Shown: positions 37,501 through 52,500 of the stretch, in pieces
How the letters are laid out: the number at the start of each line of letters is the position of its first letter
Position numbering within the stretch: the stretch's first letter is position 1
Assembly (NCBI GenBank): GCA_036971475.1
Contig: JBAIZL010000001.1
Coordinates: forward strand, 214,809,575 to 214,873,574
Reading direction: 5' to 3'
DNA: 64,000 nucleotides
From: Prosapia bicincta
Taxonomy: Eukaryota > Arthropoda > Insecta > Hemiptera > Cercopidae
The notes under the pieces: model-generated
The model's database searches: none
Seen by the model: the letters and a program-made list of their open reading frames with translations, nothing else
Told to the model about the DNA's origin: nothing
Made by a program: the position numbers and the translations under genes

Positions 37501-40500
37501 GGTAATTAAGCTTGCAATAAGTTTGTTCCTGAATTAATAAATTTCCTGCCCAGTAATGTAGTAATTTCATGAACGTATTGTTTAATGAAATATCCAACTG
37601 ATCTTCACAGTTTTTTAATATTAAGTATGTCTTTAAAAATTTATAATAAAAATGTTTTGCTTGTTTTAGCAATTATTTAGCTTGTAATCTACAAAGTAGC
37701 CTTTACTTGGAAAGGCTGTTAGATTTAACTTGGAATCTATTGATGGCTGTTATTTTAATTTTTCAAAAGATTTTTCATTTGAGATTTGGAATCACTGAAT
37801 TAAGTAAGGGAAATATTTTTTACCAAACCAGTGTCCTGAAATGTTGATGCTTCAATAATTGAATGTAAGCTAGCCAATAAGTAGAAGAAACCTTGTCTAT
37901 GTTTCTGGCAAAGAGCAAATGCCATAGATCATCCCAGTCATAATCGTCTCCCATCTTTCTGTATCATATCCTACCCTAACAATGGAGTAATAAGTAGCAA
38001 ACACCACTCTGATTCTGGTGGTGGAGTAACTTTGTCCATGTAAGTCAGTTGCTTCAGTCTTGCAAGACAATGTTATTTCATTTCAGTTCATTTCCTTATT
38101 TCTACAATAATTCGCTAAATACCTTTCACAACTATGTAAAGCCTCTTTATGATATTTTTAAAGCAAACATCACAACAGAAATTTAATATAATTGTAACAT
38201 TGTACGAGGTATGGCTATTAAATAATGAGACTGACATAAACAATTTTTATTTATATTTTATTTATATTTTATACATAATTACTTATTACCAACTTCAATA
38301 TAAACCCCTTCTCTATCCCTACAACGCTCCAGGCGAATTTTCCTTTGTCGGAAACGGTACTGTCAACTCCTTCAGGATACATACTGGTTTTTTTTTTACA
38401 GCTTCCACAGACTCAAATCTAGCCCCTTTTAATGCAGATTTCACCTTAGGAAACAGATAGAAGCCACATGGTGCAAGATCTGGTGAATAAGGTGTATGTT
38501 CTAACCCTGGGATGGTGTACTTGGCTAGGAACCTCTTGACAGCTAACTGTCTTGGTGGAGAACCCATGATTTGTCCTTCCACATTTCGGGGCATTTTTCC
38601 TTACTCTTTCATGTAGTTTGGAAAGTACATCAAGTTATTGATATTGATCTATTGTTTGACCTTCAGGAACTCAGTTAAGGTACACAATCCCATGGATATA
38701 AAAAATACAATCATTCCTTGAAATTTTGCTTGCTCATTCGAGCTTTTTTGGCTCTCGATGAATTTGGGTTCTTCCAGTGCATGGATTGGCGCTTCGTTTC
38801 CGGATCGTAAGTAAAAATTTTCAGTAGCAATTTTCCCAAGTTTAAAGTGAAATTTCACAATAATTCGTTGCTCTATTATGACACTAACTATTTTATCGGG
38901 GAAAATAAATAAACAACAATAATACGAACGTAGGCTTTGACCAAACTGTGCTTTTACAAGAGCGAGACTAACTACATACTAAAGTGGAAGGTTCACACTA
39001 AACCTCCGTGATCAGCAGCAGCGTCGGTCTCGTTATCTAATAGCCACGCCTTGTATGCCTACTTCTCACTTTGAATAATTATCTATTAGTTAAAATAGTA
39101 TCACCTATGTCTTTACTTAAATTTTCTTTATTAATCACATGGGAGGGTTAATGAAATAGAACTTTATCTTTTACAGAAATTCAGTGAATTAAAAACTTAT
39201 TTTCTAAATGTTTAATTTTTATCAGTACTTGGCACTGAGATTTAACATAGAAATCAACTTTTCAAGGATACTAATTATCTTGACTTAATATTAAAATTTT
39301 ATATTAAATATAGTAACGAATTTACAAATTAATAATTTGTTGCTTATTAAAATCACTTTAAATACGGTTTAAATATGGCAGAATTATGTAGGAAGTGTTC
39401 AAACAAGTGAGAGCTAAACAAATTTTAGCATCTATTTATTGGCATGGGCCAATTGGGATACATATTTTTAAAACCAGTAATAAATACTAATTAAACTACT
39501 CTAATAATTTTATTTCTATTAAATAATTTTACAGTCTATGAGGGATACAATAATGCAGTTAGAATCGATGATATGGCGAGCTAGAACAAGATCAGCACAG
39601 AGAAACATACGCTTGTCTAGATTTACTAGGCAACGAGAAGAAAGAATGATGCGCAATCTGTGGGACACAGGTAAATATAAGAAAAAAAATTTTAAATTGA
39701 AGTAAAGTTTGTCCTTAGTCAAATGGTTACAAAATTCAGTATATTTTCTGTTGCTGTTGTGATTAGTCTTGTATTTAGGTAATAAATTGAAAGCTCACAT
39801 ACTGAATGTTTGCAAGAATACTGCAACAATTTAAAAAGAGAAATTTTCTCTGACAACGTTATTTGTTTTACTTCTAAACATTTTCTATCCTATCTATATT
39901 AACAACTGTTTCCTTTCCTTTGCTATATCTCACTCAAATATAAATATAAACAAGCAAGACATTAAACCTATCATACAAGCTGAAGACGAATTATTACATA
40001 GCCTAATAAATAACAAGTCTCACAAAGAAAAAATTGTGCGCGATTGAAAATGACCAGTAGCTTCAAGAAGTCAAGTGCAACACTAGTGAATATCGATATG
40101 TAAATATTATTGTTAAAAGCAATCGATATATTGTTACAAAATAATTTTAAACAAATCCTATTTATTGTAAAGGGAAATGCAATGTTAGTAAAGTAATTAA
40201 ATTTAGTAACCAAATGAAGTAAAATTGTTGATTTATTATTTTTTTTTGACTGAACTAAAGGATGCTCTCGAAGAATTCCATTCTTATATGAGGATGACAC
40301 CTGTTACTTTATAATATTGCATTTACTAAATACTAAAATAGTACAAATACTAAACTTAACCGATACCACACTACCGATGTTGTCAGTCAAATTTCCCTCG
40401 CACGACAGATGTGTGGAAGGGACTGGACGACCTAGAATGGACCAATCAGAGTGAAGTAGCCTGCTAGACCTCCTGGTAAACACCTATGTAAAATCAAATC

Positions 40501-43500
40501 ACTTTGATTTCAAAAAGCATCGATGTAAGCATCCTGCAAGGCATCTCGATGTACCTCCATTTCCACTTACTCGTTGTGTTCATCTCTGTATGTTAAAGTA
40601 TATTTGATTTACATGAATGTCCACCGAGACACCAACCTAACCCTTTGACTGCGGTGGCATCTACATAGTGGATATAATATTAAATTGCCAGCATCAGCCC
40701 AGTTGGTAATCTGTAATTAACTATAGTTTCATTTGATGTGCTTTTGTTTTGATGATTCTTTGTTCCATAGTACTCCATGGAACAAAGTAAGATATTAAGA
40801 TAGAACTCAGATGAGATATAAAATAAGATAGTTCAAATTGGAACAGTAGTAGCTCCAGTAGTTAACACGTGATGGTATAGCAAAGAAACACTCAAATTAT
40901 ATTATATTATATTATTGATCTTATATACTGCTACTATTTCTACTACTACTATTACTAATAATAATAATTATTATAATAAAGAAATCAAGTAAAGTTAGCT
41001 GTTATTGAACCTGTTTAAGAACTTTATTAGTTAGCATGAATGACATTTAATTTTTTGCTGTCCTCTGGCTACTCTAGAAACATATTAATTTCTGCTAATG
41101 TTATCATACAGTGTTATTTCCTATGGCCCTGTTTAATATAATTGAAATTATTATTATTTGTAGGTATTTGCCTTGTAAGTGTATAAGCATTGTTTCTCCT
41201 TGTCTCAATTGAATGCTTTATATGATAGTATATGTTGTTCATAAATGTCTTTAACTCTGCATATTTTTTAATTAATTCCTATCTGTCACTATTATCATTG
41301 TATTATTATTATTACCACCATTATTATTATTGTATTATGAATAGCAACCTACTCATGAGCAGTTGGTATAAAATCTTTGATGAATTGATTTTCGGTTTTT
41401 CTTGGCATTGTTCTGGAGTATTGTATTTGATCTAGTAATACAGAAAGTTAGCCATTTGTTGTCAGGATAGAAGGAACTTGTCTGACTCACACACATTGTG
41501 TAATTTGCTTGTTTTATTTAAGATTTTTTGCTTATGTTTGTTTTGTCCAGCTTATGTTTTATAAAATAAGTATTTTTGTTTATCTATGCAACATGTTTAA
41601 TAAATCTCTACAAGATGTCTCAGTATTTTGAATAATTCTTTAATTTTGTATTTGTCAAATTCAGAAAGCAGTCATGAATCCAGCAGGGATGATCAGTCAG
41701 AAGGAGACAGCTCTCAGTAAGTATATAATCTTAGCTAATTAGCTTGACTAAGTTATTTTCTATTATTTATTTTTTGAGTAAACCAGTGTGTAATTTTATG
41801 GGAAGCATTTAAATATGCTTTAAAATAACGCTGTAAAAGATGCTAATTTTAGTGGTGGGTCGATTCCACCTATTCTGGACACTAGAATCAAAATCGGGAA
41901 TGGATCGCAAAGGTCGATTCCAAATACCTTGATTCCAGCATAGCTGTTGTCTACACATTTGGCAGTAAATATCCATCCCCGCTCTGACATAATATTGTGT
42001 TTACACATCAGGTGGTAAAATATCCGTCGCCACTCTAACATGATGCTGTCTTTATATATCGGCGGTAAAATATCCATCGCCACTCTAACATAATGTCGCG
42101 TTTATACATTGGGCGGTAAAACACCCGTCACCGATCTAACATAATGTTGCGTTTACATATTGACGGTAAAACCCATCGCTCTAAAATAATGTTGTGGTGT
42201 TACATATCGGGCGGTAAAATTTCCGTCGATGTTTTAAGATGTTGCAATTTCACATTGGAAAGTAAAATATTCGTCGCTTATGGTAAACGTTACCTCTTAA
42301 AATATCGTAAAAAAATATTATAATTTTGGTAATTGTGGAATTTGGAATCGAGAATCAATTTCTTGGTATTGGAATCAGTAAAACCTTGGAATCAACCCAT
42401 CACTAGTTAATTTGTCACATATTTTTATATTAATTTTACATGTAATTTTGTTTATAACATAGTGATTTGCTAATTTCGTCATTGCTTCAAAAGAGTTACC
42501 TAGTCTGCATGGCCCTTGTTAATGTGTTACCATCTCAAACCTTCAGATTGCTGCAAGAGAGTTACCTAGTCTGCATGGCCGTTGTTAATGTGTTACCATC
42601 TCAAAGCTTCAGATTGCTGCAAGAGAGTTACCTAGTCTGCATGGCCCTTGTTAATGTGTTACCATCTCAAAGCTTCAGATTGCTGCAAGAGAGTTACCTA
42701 GTCTGCATGGCCGTTGTTAATCTGTTACCATCTCAAAGCTTCAGATTGCTGCAAGAGAGTTACCTAGTCTGCATGGCCCTTGTTAATGTGTTACCATCTC
42801 AAAACTTCAGATTGCTGCAAGAGAGTTACCTAGTCTGCATGGCCGTTGTTAATGTGTTACCATCTCAAAACTTCAGATTGCTGCAAGAGAGTTACCTAGT
42901 CTGCATGGCCGTTAATGTGTTACCATCTCAAAGCTTCAGATTGTTGCAAGAGAGTTATCTAGTCTGCATGGCCCTTGTTAATGTGTTACCATCTCAAAGC
43001 TTCAGATTGCTGCAAGAGAGTTATCTAGTCTGCATGGCCCTTGTTAATGTGTTACCATCTCAAAGCTTCAGATTGCTGCAAGAGAGTTACCTAGTCTGCA
43101 TGGCCCTTGTTAATGTGTTACCATCTCAAAACTTCAGATTGCTGCAAGAGAGTTACCTAGTCTGCATGGCCGTTGTTAATGTGTTACCATCTCAAAACTT
43201 CAGATTGCTGCAAGAGAGTTACCTAGTCTGCATGGCCGTTAATGTGTTACCATCTCAAAGCTTCAGATTGCTGCAAGAGAGTTATCTAGTCTGCATGGCC
43301 CTTGTTAATGTGTTACCATCTCAAAGCTTCAGATTGCTGCAAGAGAGTTATCTAGTCTGCATGGCCCTTGTTAATGTGTTACCATCTCAAAGCTTCAGAT
43401 TGCTGCAAGAGAGTTACCTAGTCTGCATGGCCCTTGTTAATGTGTTACCATCTCAAAGCTTCAGATTGCTGCAAGAGAGTTATCTAGTCTGCATGGCCCT

Positions 43501-46500
43501 TGTTAATGTGTTACCATCTCAAAGCTTCAGATTGCTGCAAGAGAGTTATCTAGTCTGCATGGCCCTTGTTAATGTGTTACCATCTCAAAGCTTCAGATTG
43601 CTGCAAGAGAGTTATCTAGTCTGCATGGCCCTTGTTAATGTGTTACCATCTCAAAGCTTCAGATTGCTGCAAGAGAGTTACCTAGTCTGCATGGCCCTTG
43701 TTAATGTGTTACAATCTCAAAGCTTCAGATTGCTGTAAGAGAGTTACCTAGTCTGCATGGCCGTTGTTAATGTGTTACCATCTCAAAGCTTCAGATTGCT
43801 GCAAGAGAGTTATCTAGTCTGCATGGCCCTTGTTAATGTGTTACCATCTCAAAGCTTCAGATTGCTGCAAGAGAGTTATCTAGTCTGCATGGCCCTTGTT
43901 AATGTGTTACCATCTCAAAGCTTCAGATTGCTGTAAGAGAGTTACCTAGTCTGCATGGCCGTTGTTAATGTGTTACCATCTCAAAGCTTCAGATTGCTGC
44001 AAGAGAGTTACCTAGTCTGCATGGCCGTTGTTAATGTGTTACCATCTCAAAGCTTCAGATTGCTGCAAGAGAGTTACCTAGTCTGCATGGCCGTTGTTAA
44101 TGTGTTACCATCTCAAAGCTTCAGATTGCTGTAAGAGAGTTACCTAGTCTGCATGGCCGTTGTTAATGTGTTACCATCTCAAAGCTTCAGATTGCTGCAA
44201 GAGAGTTATCTAGTCTGCATGGCCCTTGTTAATGTGTTACCATCTCAAAGCTTCAGATTGCTGTAAGAGAGTTACCTAGTCTGCATGGCCGTTGTTAATG
44301 TGTTACCATCTCAAAGCTTCAGATTGCTGTAAGAGAGTTATCTAGTCTGCATGGCCCTTGTTAATGTGTTACCATCTCAAAGCTTCAGATTGCTGTAAGA
44401 GAGTTATCTAGTCTGCATGGCCGTTGTTAATGTGTTACCATCTCAAAGCTTCAGATTGCTGTAAGAGAGTTATCTAGTCTGCATGGCCGTTGTTAATTTG
44501 TTACCATCTCAAAGCTTCAGATTGCTGTAAGAGAGTTACCTAGTCTGCATGGCCGTTGTTAATGTGTTACCATCTCAAAGCTTCAGATTGCTGCAAGAGA
44601 GTTATCTAGTCTGCATGGCCCTTGTTAATGTGTTACCATCTCAAAGCTTCAGATTGCTGTAAGAGAGTTACCTAGTCTGCATGGCCGTTGTTAATGTGTT
44701 ACCATCTCAAAGCTTCAGATTGCTGTAAGAGAGTTATCTAGTCTGCATGGCCCTTGTTAATGTGTTACCATCTCAAAGCTTCAGATTGCTGTAAGAGAGT
44801 TATCTAGTCTGCATGGCCGTTGTTAATTTGTTACCATCTCAAAACTTCAGATTGCTGTAAGAGAGTTACCTAGTCTGCATGGCCGTTGTTAATGTGTTAC
44901 CATCTCAAAGCTTCAGATTGCTGCAAGAGAGTTACCTAGTCTGCATGGCCGTTGTTAATGTGTTACCATCTCAAAGCTTCAGATATCCACAAGCAACACA
45001 TTTCTCATAACTAAGCACTTGTTTTGGTCTCTGGAATCTGTCAACATATTGCATTCCGTCCTAATGTGTTCTTGGATTGACAGGGCACGTAAAGTAGGAT
45101 TTTTATTGCCTTCCCAATGCTACTATCTTCTCAGCTGACCATTTAAATCAATCTCTTAGAGTCTTTTATCACTTTATCATTCAGTTGCAACAGTGACACT
45201 AGATCTAGGCCCTAGATCTGTACCGTTGCCTTAACATGTTAATAAAAAATATATTGTTTATGATAAATATGTTTTTAATATCCAACGATATATTTATGAA
45301 ATTATTCAATTATAAAGATTTTTTATAAATTTGAAATAAATAATAGTTGTGTGAATGTTAGGGGAAACAAATGCTAAGCTTCAAACTGTAAATAGAATGT
45401 TATATATATTTATTATTTTACAAATTTGCATTCATAATTATTTTTGTTTTACTAATAATGATTACAAATAATCAATTAAAAAATAGTAAATTAGCACAAC
45501 ACAATTCAGTTACCATGCTCAGTGAATTCAGAATTAATCCAAATTCCTGCTTTGTTGCTCAGAATGCAAATAGTTTAATCCCCAGTGGGTAATCACTTAA
45601 ATGTAGTGTTTAACTCAAAGGTGATATTAATGATGTTCAAATTATTTGGAAGTACTAAAATGGTAGTAATAATCCTGACAATTGAAAAAAGGTTTAGTGA
45701 TTAGCACATTGACTGCCAGCCAGTTTTCCGATAACCTCCAAACACAATGTTTTTCCTTGTACTTTTTGTTTAAATAATGACAAAACATAATATTATTTTG
45801 TCTTCTTGTGCGTTTGTTCATTTAAACAAGTTTATTTTATAATGTCGTTGGACACCAGTGACCATCATGGCATGATGGAAATATTTATACGATGAGATGC
45901 CACGTCGATCACGTTTTCGGGCATACTACGTATTTCCTGTTCAAAGCCGAAAAAAACATTTGTATTGTATACTTTCACTATAAATTCAAGTATAAATATA
46001 TACTATAACGTATTTTCACAATATTTTACATATTTTTAAACAATAAATATAAGGACTAGATGTATTTTATAGATACACAATTTAAATTTTCAGCAATAGC
46101 TGTATTTTTGTTTGAAAATATTTTTTCTCAAATAATTAGAATTTAAATATAATCAGAACATTATTCTAACACTTATGTTTGCATTGTTTCAATGCAAGTG
46201 TTTCAAATTGAATTGTTTTTACAAATTTTATATGATCTTATGAATTGGAGAAGACGTTTTAAATTAAAGTTTTTAGATTCTAATTTTCGAATTCTTCAGT
46301 TTGTTTCAGAATTTTTGTTTTGGATCAAATCAAATGTAACACTATTCTAAAACATAATGTAGTTCCTCAAAGAAGTGTAAATAAAAACAATTTCCCTCTA
46401 ATATTTTCCTATAAATCTGAGCTTCTAGTTTCTTAATAATTATAGTCTTGTAAAAAAAAAATTAAAAAAAGTTCTGAACGCCGAGTTGCAGGAACACACA

Positions 46501-49500
46501 GAGGCAGTGTCGGACACCTCTTATGGTTAAATACATCGTGAATGTGCCCGATAACCTTGTGTGATGATCTAAAGTTAGGTCTACATTGTCGGTCGCTGGT
46601 GTCCTCCACAGCAGTCATTGTGTTAACTGGAAAAAAAACACTAATTAACTTGAATGTAACATATTTTAGACATATTAAAAAAATAAGAAAATTGATTATT
46701 TCAGATTTTAAAAATAATGTAAGATTTTCAATCAATAAGAAAAATACTTATGATAAACCAAATTTGAACTAAGCTTTCACTTAAACTTTCAAGTTTATAA
46801 CTGTGTTATGTAGTATTTTATAGTAAAAATTATTAAAGGCTAATAATTTATATTCATTAAAGACCAAGTGGAAACGGTGAACCAGCTGGAATAACAGATT
46901 GGGCCAGGCTACGACAAGAGGCAACAAGGCTACGAGCAAGGTATTTCATGAAAACATTTTCTGTATTGCATGCAAACAATTCTATGCTTAGGAAAGTAGG
47001 GGGGGGGGTTGTAGATCACCCGAAACTTATATAAATGTAGATTTATTTAACTATAAGTAATTAATGCATAATTGAATGAATAGTTTAAAACTTACTTTCT
47101 GACGCGTGTTGGAACAATCGTTTCATTTACGAAGCTGTACGGGTTGTAGGTGTTAGACCAGGGTTGTTTAACTGGCGACCTGCCAATAGTTTTTCAAACA
47201 TAAAAAGTGATAATTATTTACAATCGTGTTGAGAGTCTACGCGGTGCCAAATAAATGTAAACATTGATATTCGGCAAACCTGACTTAAAATATTGTTTAC
47301 TTCTCTTTGTCTAATCTACACAGATAATGTTTAACAACTTTTGAACCATTTTCATTATTTCTATTTAAAAATAAAACAATCTTTTAAAATGTAACTTTTT
47401 TTAAAATTTTACATTGTACTCATGAGATTAAATTTCGCCACGTTTCATTTCTCCAAAATTTTAATTTTTTTTTTCAAATACAGTTTATATGGAACATATT
47501 GAGAACCTCTTTCTAATTAACATATTTTTTCAATTGTAACTAATAAAGCACAATGTACCATGCACTTTTCAAACCTTTATTTAATAATGTCAAACAAAAT
47601 TGGATCAGTGTGTCAGCAGAGTCAGTGGAAGCCATCAAACACCCTAAAAATCCACCATTTTGCATCTAATTTTAAAAATGTCACTGGTCCTTTTTATATT
47701 GGGGGTATTTCATACCCCCTCTCTGTAAATCCTCCTCAAAATAGATTTCTCGGAGCCTGTATCACAAATTTTTGTGGCCTACGACGCCCCAAAGATTGAG
47801 TTTGTAAGTTGGACAGCACTGCGTTAGATGGTTAGCTTCGTAAATGAAATGATTGTTTAGAAACGTGTGCAAGTAAGTTCTAAAGTATTCACTCAGCTAT
47901 GCATTAATTACTTATTGTTTAATCAGTGATTTCAAGATGATTACAAGAAGCAACTTAAGAATTATTTAGTGGATGGTTTGTTCGTATCCACCAAATGAAG
48001 AATGTTTGTATACTTGTAAAGGCCATTGTAACCTTTAATTAGGGCAAATTCAAATATTAATAACGTTCTCCACAGCTGACAGTGTTTTAAGATTTAGATT
48101 TAAATTTAGAGATGTGTTCCTTTGACCACACAGAAGCAATGATTTCTTTTGAGATTTTAATAGGCTTGTACTTCCTACATTATATTTCTATTTTTATGTG
48201 CTATGAATTTTTCATTATACATTTCTGAGTGAGTAGTCAGTTGTATTCTTTCTTAACTGCAGATTTTAACCAAATGTTTAAACATTAAATTAAAGAATAT
48301 TAATAGAATTGTATCTAACAAAATTGATCATAAGCCATTAAATATTTATTAACTGAAGAAAAACTCTCTCATCTAAAGCCTGTTGGTAGGGAACAGATTA
48401 AACTATGGAAGAAACGATGAATGTAGATCAGGTCATGCCCAATTGTGTTCATACCAAGTCTGTCTAGTACTGATGAATATAGGACTGACTGTACACAAAC
48501 ATTATTTGAAAATGTAGTAACCCATTTCCTGCAAAGGTCGACATAATTTGACACATTGTTCACAGATATTTTTAATTTTACAAAAACTGTTTAATTTAGT
48601 ACTTATAAATAAGAAGTATATACAACTCACAATTAAAAGCGTTAATCTCAAACGCATTTCAATGACATTTTGTCATCATCTTCAATGATGTTATCACAAA
48701 CAAAACTAATTAAAAAATTTAACATAACCTATAATATTGTAACAAAAGTAAGAACTGGATCTGAGCATTGCCAAATTTACAACCACCATTACTGATATAT
48801 TTACATTGAACCACATATAACTACAAATATATAATTTTGATAAACCTATAATATTAATAAAACGTAATACTAACAAAATTATTTGAATAATTTAAAATGA
48901 AAGATAATATTTACATTAAATTAATTTACAATAATATTGAATTTTGAATTGGTCCTAATTCATTATTAACAATTTTATTTATATTTCTATTTATAAATAA
49001 AGTTTCCCATGCATCCAATTCATTAAAATTTATCACATTCTTTAAAAGGTTAACATTTTCACTTTTAAATAAATGGTTCTTGTCCAAACAGTGTTTTGTC
49101 ATAACCGACTTTTCAGGCCTATTATATTTAAAATGTATATTATCTTTTACTCTAATTTGTATGTTTCTTTTAGTTTGTCCAATATATTTCATCTAATATA
49201 TTTCACTCTGCAAACAATAAATTCCGATTTATTTATTTTTTTTATATATGTTTTTTGGTTTTTTAGACTAGTTCTCGTAACTAACGTCATTGAAACACGT
49301 TTGAGATTAAAGTTTTTATATATCAACGTATTTGCAGAAGTTTAGTAAGTGATGTATTTAAAACCCAACTATTATAAGGCATAGGGCAGTGTTATAAGTA
49401 GTTGCTATGTAAAAGTAATGAAAAGATACCACATAAGAAAGCATCAAGTATTTTAGAAAGACACACTATTGTTAATCTATACAAAAATCAAGTAAGGTAT

Positions 49501-52500
49501 AAATCACTACAGTAAAATACCAAATATCGTAATCAATTAATTTGACTCATTCAGTTAGTTGCATTTTATTAAAAAAAAAAAAACAGGTCAATTTTAAATA
49601 ACTGTATTATGTTGAAAATGGGGGAAAATCGTATTTTTTAAGAATAGAGCTGTTATTTAAATTTAAAAATTGTTTGTAGAAAAAGTAGAATGAAAATTTA
49701 AAAAAGATTTGATGCATAATATGCATGTGTAACATTATTTAATATTAATGCCTCTATAGTGGAATGATCATATAAAAAGAAATCACAGCTAAGAATAAAT
49801 ATTTCCACCTCAAATTAAACTAGAATTTGGGAATTATAGTAAGTTATTTGTTGGATTTAGTTAATTTGTGTAGCTAATTTTAAGTGAGATTAATGCAACC
49901 AATTGAAATTACAAGTAATAGATACTTGAAGACATCAGTGTGTATTGTAAAATTATACTAAAGTCTTGTAACACTAAACTATTAGTTATAGATTTAATTT
50001 TTATATAGTTTGGTTATGAATTAAGCAAGGAATATAAATGGCTAAACATTTTGTTAATAAGTTCTGTAAAATTTGCAGGCAAGTGTTACTGCTCATGGTA
50101 AATAGTTTAACACAGTTCTTTGAGAATGACAATCTGTCTCAAAGAAATTCTAATGAAGCCATACATGAACGTAAGTGTAACTTGCATATGTTATTGCCAC
50201 AGTGCTAGAATTATCTATTTAGTAACCGATAAATAAAACAATATTTTCTTGGTGAAATCGAAGGGTGTGTTGGTTATTTTATAAAATCATAATTTAATAA
50301 AATTTGAAATATTGACTAAAGGGTGCAGTTTATAAGGTGTTACTATTGTTTAATTTTGAGGGGTTAGCTGTATATATTGTTTGTTGCAGTTTGTCATATT
50401 GTAATTGAATCCAGAGAGTAATGTAAATACGTTTTATTTAAAATAGCATTATTTTATTATATTTGTAGTTAACTATATATTTTGATTATTATTTAATATA
50501 TCAAGTAACTGTAGAATATGAATTGAATAATAAGAATTAAAACTAGGGGTATTCCAATTCTCGATTCTAGGAATATTTGATTCTAATCCTATCGTCGATA
50601 CTCGATTCTCTATCAATTAAAGTGGCTATTCCAATTCTTGTTTTTTTAACTGTTAAAATGTATGTGGTGTAATTTATAAGGAAATATAATTAATTATTAA
50701 CTATGTCTTATTCAAGTATTAGTTGCTTTGAATGAATTAAACAATTAAAACAAATGTCTATAACAAAAATATTATTATTATTTATGATACAATAACAAAG
50801 ACGATCTGAAGCATTTTTGGTCCTTTTGTTTGTCACCACTCTTGCTCTCTCTAGCTGCTACTACTCTGCCACCACTTCATACATGCCGAAACAAAAAACA
50901 AACAAATCTAGTACAAATTTCTTCAGTTATAGAAACTAAAATGGTTATTACTGAAGTCATATTGTAATTGGGAAGCTTGTATTTGCAATTTTAAATAAAT
51001 CATGATTTTTATCCAATATATTTCTTGCCGTTTAAGAAATTCCAATTCATAAATCAAGGTCGAACGTGTTTTGTTATCTATTACATTAAAACGGAACTTT
51101 TAAAAGGCTTCAGCATATGACAAAGATGTTAACTAAATTCATTATTATAAAATATCATGTAGGCCTATATAACTTGAAAGAATTGAGAATTAACTTAGGA
51201 ATCGAGAATCAAACATTTTAGGTATCATCCCATGCCTAGTTAAAACCCAATATTCACAAAAATAAATTAATTATAAATTCTTATGTAATGTCTATTTCAA
51301 TTACAAGGCAACCGTCTTCAGAAATACTGTGATTTTACTGATTTTATTGTGACTAATTAATTATGTATTAATTATGTACGTACCTATATTAGTGGCCTCA
51401 GTATAATACGTAAGTACCAAAATTTGTTCTAAAGCATTAAAACCAAACATAAACCTTGATTTTAAAAACAGTAAAAAAGTTTTATTCTAATTGAACAACA
51501 TTTCAACTTTACTACTGCTCCTAATTATGGCTAGTATTTAATAATTTAAATATTATTAAATGCAGAAAAACTTCACTAATTCAGTTCACAGATAGTTCAA
51601 TTCTATAGAATTACATTATTTTAGCATGCCTAAGAAAAATGTTATTTTAATTAGATATGCCAACAATAAGCAGTAAGGTTTTTGTTGTGCTTAAAATTAT
51701 ATTGTTCGTGTGGGGCAAAAATTTTTAGAAATGGACTTCACAGTGAGAAAGCAGAAATCAAACTGAACAAAATGTGTTCTACTTAGAATTTATACAAAAC
51801 CAGGAAAAGGATTTTTTGTCTTGGGTGTTACTCATCAATGTAAAGATTATTCTAATATTTTTTTGTTCCAAGATTTTACCAGGAAGTGTCGTGTTGACTC
51901 CAGGTAGACTATGGAAGTAAGCTTAATGAAATAACAATTTGTGTATGTGGAATATAAAATTTGTTTACTGTATGGAAACATTGCAGTACAAAATTAGCTA
52001 AAGAAGAAAGTAATGTTTGGTAAATCTTAATAAAAAAGATACTTATCATGAAAAAAGCTTTGAGACTTAGTTAAATAGAGTGAATGATGGGTAGGTTTAT
52101 AAAAGCAGTTTGTATAAAATCATTAACACTTTATCAAAAAGCTATTTATCGTGAAAAGCATAAGGCAAATGAATGATGGGCAGTTTTAAATACAGTTTGG
52201 GTATATAGAGTAATTAAATAACCCTACAACTTTAAATGTCACTCATATTGTAGTAATACCTTGGTTCCGATAAACGTTACGCGATAGTCCCAGATGCTGT
52301 TGACTCGTTTCTGATGCAACATTTATGACATCTTCAATAGCAAGCATTACGAATAAAACCTGTGTTTATTCATCATTATAGTATTTGGAATATCATCAAT
52401 AATACTGTATTAAAGTTGAGCAACTAGTGGTAGAACTCGTTATATCCATGCCACAAGCAATATATTAACAAATAGGTATGTAATATTTGTCTTTATATTT

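Noticed and set aside
42467..43738. A 423-residue open frame as a protein gene
   Set aside because: It is the translation of a 66-bp tandem array; no splice sites, domain or start context, and it lies in an AMBRA1 intron.
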